Source of the DNA: CAVRRZ01 sp963723745
GTDB lineage: Bacteria; Actinomycetota; Actinomycetes; Mycobacteriales; Geodermatophilaceae
Assembly: GCA_963723745.1 (NCBI GenBank)
Contig: CAVRRZ010000001.1
Coordinates: 1-64,000 of the forward strand
DNA length: 64,000 nucleotides
Direction of reading: 5' to 3'
The notes beneath the pieces were generated by a model. It did no database searches. It was not told the DNA's origin and worked only from the letters and a program-made list of their open reading frames with translations. The translations under genes were made by a program, and so were the position numbers. Below, piece by piece: positions 16,432 to 24,489 of this stretch. The number at the start of each line of letters is the position of its first letter. Position 1 is the stretch's first letter.

Positions 16432-17877
16432 TCACTCGGGGAGGTCGGCCTGGTCGAGGGCGCCGGCGTCGACCAGGACGTCGAGGGCCTCGGGCAGGTC
16501 GGCCAGGGCCGCGGCGACGTCGTCCGGGGTGGCGATCGACCAGGCGGTCGCGTCGACGTAGCAGCGGATCGCCGCCTCGAAGGCCGCCGGCCCGGCGACG
16601 TCCCTCGCCTGGAGCAGGGCCGCGCCGCCCTTGCCGTAGACGCGGGCGACGTAGTTCCTGTCGTTGGGGTACTCGTCCATGGCCGCCCCCACGTCGCCGC
16701 GGACGCCGATCGCGAAGTCCAGCTGCTGCCGCGACCGCGGGTTCACCACGGCCTCGGCCCAGGTGGCGAACGCCTCGTCCAGCCACGGGTCGCGGAACTG
16801 GGAGTTGCCGACCATCCCGTAGAACCACATGTGCGCGACCTCGTGCACCAGCACCTCGATGCTCGGCGTCGCCTGCAGGATCATGCTCGGGTACTCGATG
16901 CCGCCGCCGTGGTCGGGCAGCTGCGCCACGGTCAGCGTCTGGTACGGGAACAGCCCGAGGAACTCCTCGAGGTCGTCGATCGCCTGCACCGTGCGGTCGA
17001 GCAGCTCGTCGGCGTCCGGCTCCGCCCCGGGGAGTGCGCCCGCGACGACCCGCACGCCGCCCTCGGTCGTCCGCTCGGCGGTGGTGAACTCCCCCACCGC
17101 GACGGCGACGTCCCGGGCCACCGGCTCGCGCGACGTCCACGTGCGCCGGCCGTCGGCCGGCCCTGACGGCTCGGCCTGGTCGCCGGTCATCAGCACGGTG
17201 AGGTCCGCGGGCGCGGACACGGTGATCGTGGTGTCGGCGGCCGGGCTGCTCGCCGTCTCGCCGGTCAGGTCGACGAACGGGTCGCGCGCCCAGCCGACGC
17301 CGGGCTCCCACGCCAGAAGCGGTGCGGCGCTGGCCCACCAGGCGACGCCGTCGTCGGTGCCGAACCGGTCGAACGTGCCCCCGCCGAGGGTGATCGCGAA
17401 GTCGAGGGTGACCTCGGTCGACTCCCCGGGCTCGAGCTCGTCGCCCAGCTCCACGACGTAGAGCCCGCCCGGCTCCGCGGCACCCAGGCTCTCGTAGCCG
17501 CTGCCGGCCACGTCGTCGCCGGTGGCCGACACGACCGTGAGCTCGTTGGCGGGCACCGCATCCGGCGAGTTCGGGAGCAGCCGGAACACCAGCTCGTCGG
17601 TGGCCACGTCAGGGGTGAACCGCACGGTCTGCGAGCCGGTCACCGAGGCCAGGTCGTCGGCCACCTCGAACTCGACCTCGACCACCGGCCGGTCGGGGTC
17701 GGGCTCGGCCCGCTGGTCGGGGCATCCCTCGGCGCCGACGGCCGGCGGCTCGGGCGCCGCGGTCGGCTCCGCGGAGGGGGCAGTCGCAGACCGGTCGGTG
17801 GCGGTGTCGGCGAACGACGTGCAGCCGGTCAGCAGCAGGCAGGCGGCGACCGCCGCGAACGGACGGCGGTCAGCCAA
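16432..17877 (-). CDS. M1-family metallopeptidase-like lipoprotein
   Basis: Predicted exported, lipid-anchored zinc aminopeptidase of 481 residues. The signal peptide ends in lipobox LLTGC (Cys19). An N-terminal beta domain (about 60-270) precedes a catalytic region with substrate-loop 'GGGIEYPS' (324-331), zinc motif HEVAH (345-349) and third ligand Glu368, at the spacing expected for M1 (HExxH-18-E). It is shorter than full M1 enzymes and lacks the large C-terminal helical domain. The start is a TTG at 17877 overlapping the hadB stop by eight bases, so it may be co-translated with hadAB. Confidence 0.85.
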   Translation of the reverse strand: MADRRPFAAVAACLLLTGCTSFADTATDRSATAPSAEPTAAPEPPAVGAEGCPDQRAEPDPDRPVVEVEFEVADDLASVTGSQTVRFTPDVATDELVFRLLPNSPDAVPANELTVVSATGDDVAGSGYESLGAAEPGGLYVVELGDELEPGESTEVTLDFAITLGGGTFDRFGTDDGVAWWASAAPLLAWEPGVGWARDPFVDLTGETASSPAADTTITVSAPADLTVLMTGDQAEPSGPADGRRTWTSREPVARDVAVAVGEFTTAERTTEGGVRVVAGALPGAEPDADELLDRTVQAIDDLEEFLGLFPYQTLTVAQLPDHGGGIEYPSMILQATPSIEVLVHEVAHMWFYGMVGNSQFRDPWLDEAFATWAEAVVNPRSRQQLDFAIGVRGDVGAAMDEYPNDRNYVARVYGKGGAALLQARDVAGPAAFEAAIRCYVDATAWSIATPDDVAAALADLPEALDVLVDAGALDQADLPE

Positions 17878-18295
17878 GGCGGACGACCGCGCGGGCCAGC
17901 GAGAGCACCTTCTCCCCGCCGCTGGTGACGGTGAGGTCGACCCGGGCGCGGTCGTCGTCCAGCAGGGCGGCGACGGTGCCGCGCACGGTCACCTCGGCTC
18001 CGTCGTCGTCGTCCGACACCACGACCGGGCGACCGAAGCGCACCTGGTACTCGACCAGCGCGCCGGGATCACCGGTCCAGTCGGTGACGGCACGGCCGGC
18101 CAGCGCCATCGTGAACATGCCGTGCGCGATGACGCCCGGCAGACCGACGGAGGTGGCGACCCGCTCGTTCCAGTGGATCGGGTTGAAGTCACCCGAGCCG
18201 CCGGCGTAGCGCACGAGATCGGCGCGGGTGACCCGGTAGACCTGCTCGGGCAGTTCGGTGCCGACCTCGGCGTCGGCCCACGCGATCCCGGGCAT
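17870..18295 (-). CDS. hadB: MaoC-like hotdog dehydratase (HadB-like)
   Basis: Likely (3R)-hydroxyacyl-ACP dehydratase catalytic subunit, 141 residues, single hotdog fold. The catalytic hydratase-2 motif is present (Asp and His in 'GDFNPIHWNERVATSVGLPG', followed by 'VIAHGMFTMALAGR'). The ATG at 18295 overlaps the hadA stop (TGATG); a GTG one codon upstream is possible. In mycobacteria the partner pair works in FAS-II mycolate elongation; Geodermatophilaceae are not known to make mycolic acids, so the acyl substrate here is unclear. Confidence 0.88.
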   Translation of the reverse strand: MPGIAWADAEVGTELPEQVYRVTRADLVRYAGGSGDFNPIHWNERVATSVGLPGVIAHGMFTMALAGRAVTDWTGDPGALVEYQVRFGRPVVVSDDDDGAEVTVRGTVAALLDDDRARVDLTVTSGGEKVLSLARAVVRLG

Positions 18296-18738
18296 CACGC
18301 GCCCCTGGCCACGAGCATGGACGTGCTGGTGCAGACCGCCTCGCCGTCCTCGGTGGCGAGGTCGACGCGGGCGGTCAGCAGGTCGTTGCCGGCGACGCTG
18401 CGCGCGGCGTCGATCGTCGTCGTCGCCACCAGGCGGTCGCCGGCCCGGATCGGTCGGTGGTGGACGAACTTCTGCTCGCCGTGCACGACCCGGCTGTAGT
18501 CGAGGCCGACGTCCGGGTCGTCGAGCACGGCCATCGCCGCTTCGAGGCTCACCACGATCGCGAACGTGGGCGGGGCGATGACGTCGGGGTGACCGGCGGC
18601 CCGGGCCGCGTCGGCATCGCGGTACAGCGGGGACCCGTCACCGATCGCGGCGGCGAACTCGGCGATCTTGGCCCGCCCCACCTCGTAGACGGCCGAGGGC
18701 GGGTAGCTGCGCCCGACCAGTGCCCGGTCCAGCGCCAT
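18295..18738 (-). CDS. hadA: MaoC-like dehydratase partner subunit (HadA-like)
   Basis: 147 residues, FAS1-type dehydratase N-terminal hotdog domain ('FAAAIGDGSPLYRDADAARA', 'IAPPTFAIVVSL', 'VHGEQKFVHHRPIRAGDRL'). It lacks the complete catalytic Asp-His pair seen in HadB, as expected for the substrate-binding half of the heterodimer. It follows tRNA-Thr, tRNA-Met and rpmG, the same order as the M. tuberculosis had locus. A TAGGGT -10-like hexamer lies about 30 bases upstream (18768-18773). Confidence 0.88.
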   Translation of the reverse strand: MALDRALVGRSYPPSAVYEVGRAKIAEFAAAIGDGSPLYRDADAARAAGHPDVIAPPTFAIVVSLEAAMAVLDDPDVGLDYSRVVHGEQKFVHHRPIRAGDRLVATTTIDAARSVAGNDLLTARVDLATEDGEAVCTSTSMLVARGA

Positions 18739-18808
18739 CGCTCCCGCCCTCTCGCTCGCCTGCGCGGACCCTAGGTCAGCGGGTCTCAGGGGTGCCTTCG
18801 AGTCCGCG

Positions 18809-18973
18809 TCAGCGGGTCTCGCGATGAACAGTGTGCTTGCGCTCGCGCGGGCAGTACTTCATCAGCTCGAGCCGGTCGGGGTCGTTGCGCCGGTTCTTGC
18901 GGGTGATGTAGTTGCGGTTCTTGCACTCCTGGCAGGCCAGGGTGATCTTCGGACGGATGTCGGTCGCTGCCAT
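18809..18973 (-). CDS. rpmG: 50S ribosomal protein L33
   Basis: 54-residue ribosomal protein, easily missed by length. The family core 'NYITRKNRRNDPDRLELMKY' and ending 'HRETR' are intact. Cys14, Cys17 and Cys41 are present but the fourth ribbon cysteine is Glu44 (CPRE), so zinc binding may be weak or absent. ATG 18973 has an AGGAG-like site upstream. A perfect hairpin GTGCCGGC-gact-GCCGGCAC (19001-19020) sits in the 5' leader. Confidence 0.96.
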   Translation of the reverse strand: MAATDIRPKITLACQECKNRNYITRKNRRNDPDRLELMKYCPRERKHTVHRETR

Positions 18974-19038
18974 GAGGAGTGCTCCTAGCCTTGTGCGGTC
19001 GTGCCGGCGACTGCCGGCACGGGTGCTGCTGACGTGCG

Positions 19039-19065
19039 GACGGACCCCGGCGCGCGGGGTCCGTC
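19039..19065 (-). terminator. Hairpin between tRNA-Met and rpmG
   Basis: Perfect 10-bp stem GACGGACCCC/GGGGTCCGTC with a 7-base loop, six bases after the tRNA-Met 3' end on the minus strand. Likely terminates the tRNA transcript or acts as a processing site before rpmG. Confidence 0.6.
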
Positions 19066-19070
19066 AGGTG

Positions 19071-19144
19071 TAGCGGTGACCGGACTTGAACCGGTGACAC
19101 AGCGATTATGAGCCGCTTGCTCTACCAGGCTGAGCTACACCGCC
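19071..19144 (-). tRNA. tRNA-Met, elongator (CAT anticodon)
   Basis: 74-nt cloverleaf: 5' GGCGGTG pairs with 3' CACCGCT (with a G1-T72 wobble), the anticodon loop has CTCATAA, and the T arm has GGTTCAAGTCC. The paired first position and D-arm sequence (AGCTCAGCCTGGTAGAGC) argue for elongator rather than initiator. No encoded CCA. Confidence 0.93.
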
Positions 19145-19198
19145 GAGGTGACCTGGCGGCCTGGTCTCACGACTGGACCGGTCGGTCGGTACTGCCAG

Positions 19199-19271
19199 AG
19201 CCCCTTTACGGAATCGAACCGTAGACCTTCTCCTTACCATGGAGACGCTCTGCCGACTGAGCTAAAGGGGC
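19199..19271 (-). tRNA. tRNA-Thr (GGT anticodon)
   Basis: 73-nt cloverleaf with acceptor GCCCCTT/AAGGGGC, anticodon stem TCTCC/GGAGA around loop ATGGTAA, and T arm GGTTCGATTCC. No encoded CCA. First of the tRNA-Thr, tRNA-Met, rpmG, hadAB series. Confidence 0.96.
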
Positions 19272-19311
19272 GTGCTCGACGAGCCGCCAGCGACTCTACC
19301 CGACGACTCCC

Positions 19312-19368
19312 GGCCTCCCGGCAGGGGCCCGCCGCGAGCGTGCGAGCGGTGGGGGGGGCCGGGAGGCC
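19312..19368 (-). repeat. Two-tier hairpin element, copy C (after GGDEF/EAL gene)
   Basis: Outer stem GGCCTCCCGGC (19312-19322) with GCCGGGAGGCC (19358-19368), the conserved 'AGGGG' bulge, and inner stem CCCGCCGC (19328-19335) with GCGGTGGG (19346-19353). It lies four bases from the stop of the gene at 19373. Its outer stem differs from copy A but stays fully paired. Confidence 0.75.
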
Positions 19369-19372
19369 CTTC

Positions 19373-21925
19373 TCAGGTGCGGACGAACAGCCGCCGGTGC
19401 GTCGCGCCCGGCGCCGCCGTCCGGACGCCGGTGCGGGCCAGCAGCCAGCTCTCCAGCCGGTCCTCGGGCAGCGGCCTGCTGACCAGGAAGCCCTGCAGCT
19501 TGTCGCAGCCCATCTGGGCCAGCAGGTTGCGGGTCAGCTCGTCCTCGACGCCCTCGGCGACCACGCGCAGACCCAGGTTGTGCGCCAGCTCGATGATCGA
19601 GCGGGCGATGAACGACTCGCCCTGGCTGGTCGACATCCCGAGGACGAAGCTCTTGTCGATCTTGACCTCGTCGATCGGCAGCTGGCGCAGCTGGGACAGC
19701 GACGAGTAGCCGGTGCCGAAGTCGTCCATCGACAGACGCAGGCCCAGCGCGTGCAGGTCGCCGAGCACCGTGCTGCCGCGCACGGAGTCGCTGACCACGC
19801 TGCCCTCGGTGAGCTCCAGGGTGAGCAGCTCCCCCGGCACCCCGTGCCGCTGCAGCGCCCGGCGCACCCGCTCGACGAGATCGGGTTCGGTCAGACAGCG
19901 GGCGGAGAGGTTGACCGCCACCGACAGCGCGATGTCCTGGTCCAGCCAGCGCCGGCAGCGGGCCAGCGCCAGCTCGAGGACGTGATCGGTGAGCGTGCCG
20001 ATGCGACCGATCTGCTCGGCCAGGTGGATGAAGTCGTCCGGCGGGATCGCCCCGTACCGGGGATGGGCCCAGCGGACCAGTGTCTCCACCGAGACGATGT
20101 CGGAGGTCTGGGCGTCGATGATCGGCTGGAAGACCACGCTGATCGAGCCGTCCTGCATCGCGGCTTCGAGCTCGGTGCCCAGCTGGAGCCGGCGCAGGCT
20201 CTGCTGGTCGAGCACCGGGTGGTAACTGGCCACCCCACCCGACGCCCCGGCCGCGAGCAGGGCGACGTCCGCCCGCTGCATGAGGGTGCCGGCGTCGGCC
20301 CCGTGTACCGGCGCGGCGGCGACGCCGATGGACAGAGTCACCTCCAGGTCCAGGCCGGCGACCCGTGCCCGCGACGACGCCGCCTCGCGCAGGCGGCGCG
20401 CGGCCCGCTCGGTGGCCGCCAGGGACAGCCCGGGCAGCAGGACGGCGAACTGCTCGCCCTCCATGCGCGCGAGCGTCGCCTGCGGTGGGGCGTGCTCACG
20501 CAGCAGCCCGGCGGTCACGAGCAGCAGCTCGTCGCTGGCCGCGTGACCGAGGGTGTCGGTGACCTCGGTGTAGTTGTCGAGGGCGGCCAGGATGAGCCCG
20601 GCCCGCGCGCCGACCGGGTCGGCGGCGAGCAGCTCCTCGATCTCGGCGGCCAGCCGCTGCCGGTTGGGCAGCCCGGTCAGCCGGTCGTGGTCGGCGTCGT
20701 AGCGGATCTGGGTCAGCAGCTGCTGCTGGCGGATCGCGGCGTTGACGTGGGTGAGCACCGAGTCCAGCGCCGCACGGTCGCTCTCGACGAACGTGACGAT
20801 GTCGGTGCGCCGGTCGCACACCTCGAGGTAGCCCGGCTCTCCCGCGGCGGTCATGACCGGTGCTCCGATGAGGTCCTCTGCCCCGCGGCGGGCCAGCGCG
20901 GCGATCTCGTCGCCGTTCGCCCGGGCCAGGGAGACCATCACCGGTCCGTCTCCAGCGCCTTCCAGCGCGCGGCGGCGGAACAGGTCGTCGGGGTCGCCCG
21001 GGCCGTCGTACCAGGCGGCCCCGTCCTCGGTGGCCACGACCAGGCGCGGTTCCTCGTCGAGGTAGGGCGGCAGCCACAACGCCACCCGCTCGGCGTTGAG
21101 CAGCTCGCGCACCGCCTGCACGATCTGCCGGATGCCGTCCTCGTCCGCGGTGACCTGCTCGACCCGGCGCGCGAAGTCGTAGACCTGCTCCAGCAGCTGA
21201 CCCTCGCGCGTGACCCGGCCGAACCGCCGGTAGAGCAGCGCCAGCGCCACCATCAGCGGGGTCAGCAGCGCCACCGACCAGGCCGTGATGTCGACCAGCA
21301 GCAGCACGGCCAGGCCGATGATCACCGACAGCGGGCCGACCACCACGATCGGGACGAACAGCCGGGTCCACAGCAACCGACCCGGGTAGCCCTGGGTGGC
21401 CGTGATGGCCAGGGCGCACAGCAGGAGCCCGACGAGGTTGCCGGCGAAGACGGCGACGACGTAGGACACCCAGGTGCGCGGATCGTCGATCTCGTCGGTC
21501 GGCAGGTACTCGAGGACGGCGACGGCCACGGTCACCTCGGCGACCGCGACGGCGACGTTGAACGCCACCTTGGCGCGCGGCAGGCCCTGCATCGCCAGGA
21601 CGGCGCCGACGGCGACGCCTCGGGCGAGCGCCGTCCAGGCACCGCCGACCATGACCAGGGCGATGACGAAGGCCAGTTCGCTGGCGGTCCACTGGAAGCC
21701 CTGCTTGCGGAACTCGAACTGGACGTTCAGCGACTCGGCGGCCGCCATCCCGACAACGATCGCCACGAGCAGCGCCGGATGCACCGACTCGACGTGCCGC
21801 GGGAGGACCACGAGGGCCAAGGGGAGGACGAGCGGGAGCCCCAGCCAGGTCGGGAGCCACGCGCTGCGGAGCACGGGCGGCCGGGCCTGCTCGGCGCTGT
21901 CTCGCTGGGCCACTGCCACCTGCAT
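19373..21925 (-). CDS. Membrane GGDEF/EAL cyclic-di-GMP protein
   Basis: 850 residues. The N-terminal ~235 form about seven to eight membrane helices. A GAF-like sensory segment (about 245-400) follows, then a diguanylate cyclase domain (about 405-565) and an EAL phosphodiesterase domain (about 580-825). The cyclase motif is EGEQF (489-493) instead of GGDEF, so synthesis of c-di-GMP is unlikely. The EAL side keeps Glu614 (as ETL), Asn672, Glu704, Asp734-Asp735, Lys755, Glu791 and Gln811, so it should hydrolyse c-di-GMP. Start ATG 21925 sits right after GGGGA; a TAGCCT -10-like box lies about 28 bases upstream. Ends at a two-tier hairpin. Confidence 0.92.
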   Translation of the reverse strand: MQVAVAQRDSAEQARPPVLRSAWLPTWLGLPLVLPLALVVLPRHVESVHPALLVAIVVGMAAAESLNVQFEFRKQGFQWTASELAFVIALVMVGGAWTALARGVAVGAVLAMQGLPRAKVAFNVAVAVAEVTVAVAVLEYLPTDEIDDPRTWVSYVVAVFAGNLVGLLLCALAITATQGYPGRLLWTRLFVPIVVVGPLSVIIGLAVLLLVDITAWSVALLTPLMVALALLYRRFGRVTREGQLLEQVYDFARRVEQVTADEDGIRQIVQAVRELLNAERVALWLPPYLDEEPRLVVATEDGAAWYDGPGDPDDLFRRRALEGAGDGPVMVSLARANGDEIAALARRGAEDLIGAPVMTAAGEPGYLEVCDRRTDIVTFVESDRAALDSVLTHVNAAIRQQQLLTQIRYDADHDRLTGLPNRQRLAAEIEELLAADPVGARAGLILAALDNYTEVTDTLGHAASDELLLVTAGLLREHAPPQATLARMEGEQFAVLLPGLSLAATERAARRLREAASSRARVAGLDLEVTLSIGVAAAPVHGADAGTLMQRADVALLAAGASGGVASYHPVLDQQSLRRLQLGTELEAAMQDGSISVVFQPIIDAQTSDIVSVETLVRWAHPRYGAIPPDDFIHLAEQIGRIGTLTDHVLELALARCRRWLDQDIALSVAVNLSARCLTEPDLVERVRRALQRHGVPGELLTLELTEGSVVSDSVRGSTVLGDLHALGLRLSMDDFGTGYSSLSQLRQLPIDEVKIDKSFVLGMSTSQGESFIARSIIELAHNLGLRVVAEGVEDELTRNLLAQMGCDKLQGFLVSRPLPEDRLESWLLARTGVRTAAPGATHRRLFVRT

Positions 21926-22033
21926 TCCCCGGGGAAGATGAGCGGCGCCGAGGCTAACAGCGGAGAGCCTCCGGACCTACGAAGCAGAGCCAGGCGCAGC
22001 CACCTCGACGACCCGGGCGCAGGCCCCGGAGAC

Positions 22034-22075
22034 GGGTCGGGGCGGCCGGTCGATGTCGACCAGCCGCCCCGACCC
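22034..22075 (-). terminator. Strong hairpin after the repeat-peptide gene
   Basis: GGGTCGGGGCGGC and GCCGCCCCGACCC arms with an inner GGTCGA-type pairing give a nearly perfect 18-bp stem, beginning 15 bases after the stop of the small ORF at 22091-22180. It isolates that gene from the GGDEF/EAL gene downstream. Confidence 0.75.
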
Positions 22076-22090
22076 GCAGATCGTGCGGTG

Positions 22091-22180
22091 TCAGGCCCCG
22101 GTGCCCCGGGTCCAGCGCGGGCCACGGGTCCACCGCGGGCCACGAGTCCAACGGGGACCACGCTGCGTGTTGCTGCTCAT
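22091..22180 (-). CDS. 29-residue peptide with three GPRWTR repeats
   Basis: Starts MSSNTQR, continues with three consecutive GPRWTR units and ends GTGA. A textbook Shine-Dalgarno GAGGAGG (22188-22194) stands seven bases before the ATG, and a strong hairpin follows the stop. The three repeat units differ at up to five of eighteen bases, all third codon positions and all silent, so the repeat is kept at protein level. Predicted to be small, strongly basic and Trp-containing; no family is recognised. Roles such as antimicrobial, toxin-like or nucleic-acid-binding peptide are speculation. It stands alone between the WXG-like pair and the c-di-GMP gene. Confidence 0.7.
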   Translation of the reverse strand: MSSNTQRGPRWTRGPRWTRGPRWTRGTGA

Positions 22181-22416
22181 GATGACGCCTCCTCAGGCAC
22201 GACCGACTGCAGTGATGCGGCAGTCACTCACGCGCGGGGGCAGAGCGTCGTTCGGTACGGACCGCACCCGCGAGATTGCTTCCCGTCACCCGTTCGAACA
22301 AGCACCGAAGATCACGACAGAGTGACTTTATGTAGTGTCGTCACGCTCTGTAGCGATAGTTCGACCAGCCGTCACCGGTCTGGGTGACAGAACGGGCGTA
22401 CCCGGGGGCCTGCCGT

Positions 22417-24489
22417 TCATTCGCCGGGCCGCGTGGTCCGCCCACCGACCCGCCCAGGGACGCCCATCCCCTCCACGAGCGCCTGGATGAAGGTCGACCG
22501 GGGCGGCTCCGGTGGGTCGACCGCCCGCAGGACCCGCGACGTCCGGTCGAAGGCCGCCGCCGCTTCCCGTGCGACCGCTTCGGCCCGTGCCTCGTCGGAG
22601 GAGTCGAGGTGAGCACGCGCATCGGCAGCGGCGCTCGCGGCGTCGAAGCGCAGCCCACGGTCGGGGCCGTTCTCGTACCGCCCGTCCCACCCGGCCGTGC
22701 GCTGCAGCACGGTCTCGGCGGCGCTCACGAGCTGCCCCAGCAAGGGCACCCGGCGCCCGGACAACTGGCTGGCCAATCCGACCGTGGCCTCCCAGATCCT
22801 CTCCCTGCGTGCGGCTCGATCCTGCCGTTCGAAGCACTCGATGACGTACACGAGGCGCTGCCCGAACTCGCGGACGGCGATGAACGAAGCGGGCACGGCC
22901 ACGGAGGGCAACGCGACGGGGAGGTCCCCGGCGCCGGGTCCGGCCCACTGGTCGCCACGCCAGTTCCGCAGGGCCGACTCGATGGTCGCCGCGGCGGCCG
23001 GCTCGACCGAGACGTACCCCAGGCCGTGCAGCGCTCTGGCCGCCGCATCGTCCGGGACGACGCCCTCGACCCCCACCATCAGCAGGCCCGTCAGGTCGGA
23101 CAGGTGCGTGACGAGCCCCGCGCTCAGCGCCGGCGACACCGTCTCCACGACCGCGCGGTTGACCATCCAGTTGTCGGGGTCCCCGTCGACCAGGCCGGTG
23201 CCCAGTTGCACGAGGGCGCCGCGCAGAACCGAACCGGCGGCCGCGGTCCGGACGGCACCTGCCAGCTCGATCAGGTCGCTCAGCACCAGACCCTGGTCAT
23301 CCCACGAGCGGCGCAGCAGGCCGGCCCATGCGCCGGGCGCGCCGAGGAGATCCACGGCCGGACCCCCGGCCCCCTCGGCGACGAGCGCGCCCAGCACGAG
23401 GGCGAGCGGATCGGCCGTCGCGGGGCTCATGCCGGCCGGTCGCGCGCCGACGCTCCAGCGCTCACCCTCGGTCCGCTCACGGGCCAGCAGGTCGCGACCC
23501 CACCCCGCCAGCACCTGCGGCGGTGGACCGGGGACTCCCCGCCGGGCACCGAGGGCGAGCACGGCAGCCGTGCCGACCACGGCTGCATCGCTGCCCGTCG
23601 ACGGCGCCAGCAGGTCCCGCAGGACGACGAGCCCTGCGCCGTCCCGGCCGAGCGTCGAGAGGGCGTGGACGAGCAGGCTCGCGAAGGCCCCGTCAGGAGG
23701 AACGCGGCCCGAGCCGATCTGCTCGAACAGGAGAGCGGCGCGATCGCTCCCGGTCTCGGTGAAGAATCCCGCCCCGAACCCCGGAAGACTCGCGAACCCG
23801 GCTGCCTCGCGCGCGAGCTCCTCGACGTCCTCGGGGGCGTAGCTGCCCTCCAGGAACCGCCGGGCGAGGTCGCGCCCCCGCCAGGTGAGCTCGCCGGCCG
23901 CCCAGTGCGGCAGCTCGGCGGCGAGGGAGGCCAGCACCCGCCACTCCGACGCCGACCCCGCGCCGCCGTCGATGCCCGCCGTCGCCCCGGCCAGCACCCG
24001 ACCGGTGACCGCGGCGTCCTCCTCGAGGTCGGCCCGGAGAGCCGTGTGGGCCGCCCTCCGGCCGCGCTCGGCGGCCTCCAGCTCCTCCACGGCCGACGCC
24101 GGCCCGTCGCCGGTCCAGCCCGTCGGGTCCATCGGTGTGGCCACCCGGACCCGCGCGACCGCGAAGTCGTCCTCCTGCTGGGCGCGCAGCGACTGCACGC
24201 GCCGCCGGACGTCCCGCCAGCACTCCGCGTGCACGGCCAGCCGCGCCGCCGCCGTCCGCAGGGCCTCGCCGGCGCGTACGGCGACGCGTGCCACCGCGTC
24301 CGCCCGCGCAGCGGTGGCGTCGGCGTCCGCCCCCTGCCATTCGGGCACGCGACCCCGGGCGGCGCCCACCTCGGCCGCCAGCTCGTCGAGCCGGGCGGCC
24401 CCGGCGGTCAGATCTGCCACGAGGTCGAACACGGCCTCCGGGTCGCCCGGCGGGTGCTCCAGCGGCTCGGGTGCGGGCAGCACGCTCAC
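22417..24489 (-). CDS. Large WXG100-like protein of unknown function (possibly DUF6571-like)
   Basis: 690 residues. The first ~110 form an alpha-helical hairpin with 'VPEWQGADADATAARADAV' (W-x-G at about 51-53), like ESAT-6/WXG100 proteins of type VII secretion. The rest is mostly helical with no toxin motif that I recognise. The GTG start overlaps the upstream small gene by four bases, so the two form a pair. The architecture recalls large actinobacterial WXG-headed proteins (DUF6571), but this is a tentative match. No ESX core genes (EccC, EccD) are in the window. Confidence 0.65.
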   Translation of the reverse strand: MSVLPAPEPLEHPPGDPEAVFDLVADLTAGAARLDELAAEVGAARGRVPEWQGADADATAARADAVARVAVRAGEALRTAAARLAVHAECWRDVRRRVQSLRAQQEDDFAVARVRVATPMDPTGWTGDGPASAVEELEAAERGRRAAHTALRADLEEDAAVTGRVLAGATAGIDGGAGSASEWRVLASLAAELPHWAAGELTWRGRDLARRFLEGSYAPEDVEELAREAAGFASLPGFGAGFFTETGSDRAALLFEQIGSGRVPPDGAFASLLVHALSTLGRDGAGLVVLRDLLAPSTGSDAAVVGTAAVLALGARRGVPGPPPQVLAGWGRDLLARERTEGERWSVGARPAGMSPATADPLALVLGALVAEGAGGPAVDLLGAPGAWAGLLRRSWDDQGLVLSDLIELAGAVRTAAAGSVLRGALVQLGTGLVDGDPDNWMVNRAVVETVSPALSAGLVTHLSDLTGLLMVGVEGVVPDDAAARALHGLGYVSVEPAAAATIESALRNWRGDQWAGPGAGDLPVALPSVAVPASFIAVREFGQRLVYVIECFERQDRAARRERIWEATVGLASQLSGRRVPLLGQLVSAAETVLQRTAGWDGRYENGPDRGLRFDAASAAADARAHLDSSDEARAEAVAREAAAAFDRTSRVLRAVDPPEPPRSTFIQALVEGMGVPGRVGGRTTRPGE

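Noticed and set aside
19148..22387. 1079-codon plus-strand ORF antisense to the GGDEF/EAL gene
   Set aside because: It crosses tRNA-Thr and mirrors a gene with unmistakable GAF/GGDEF/EAL domains.
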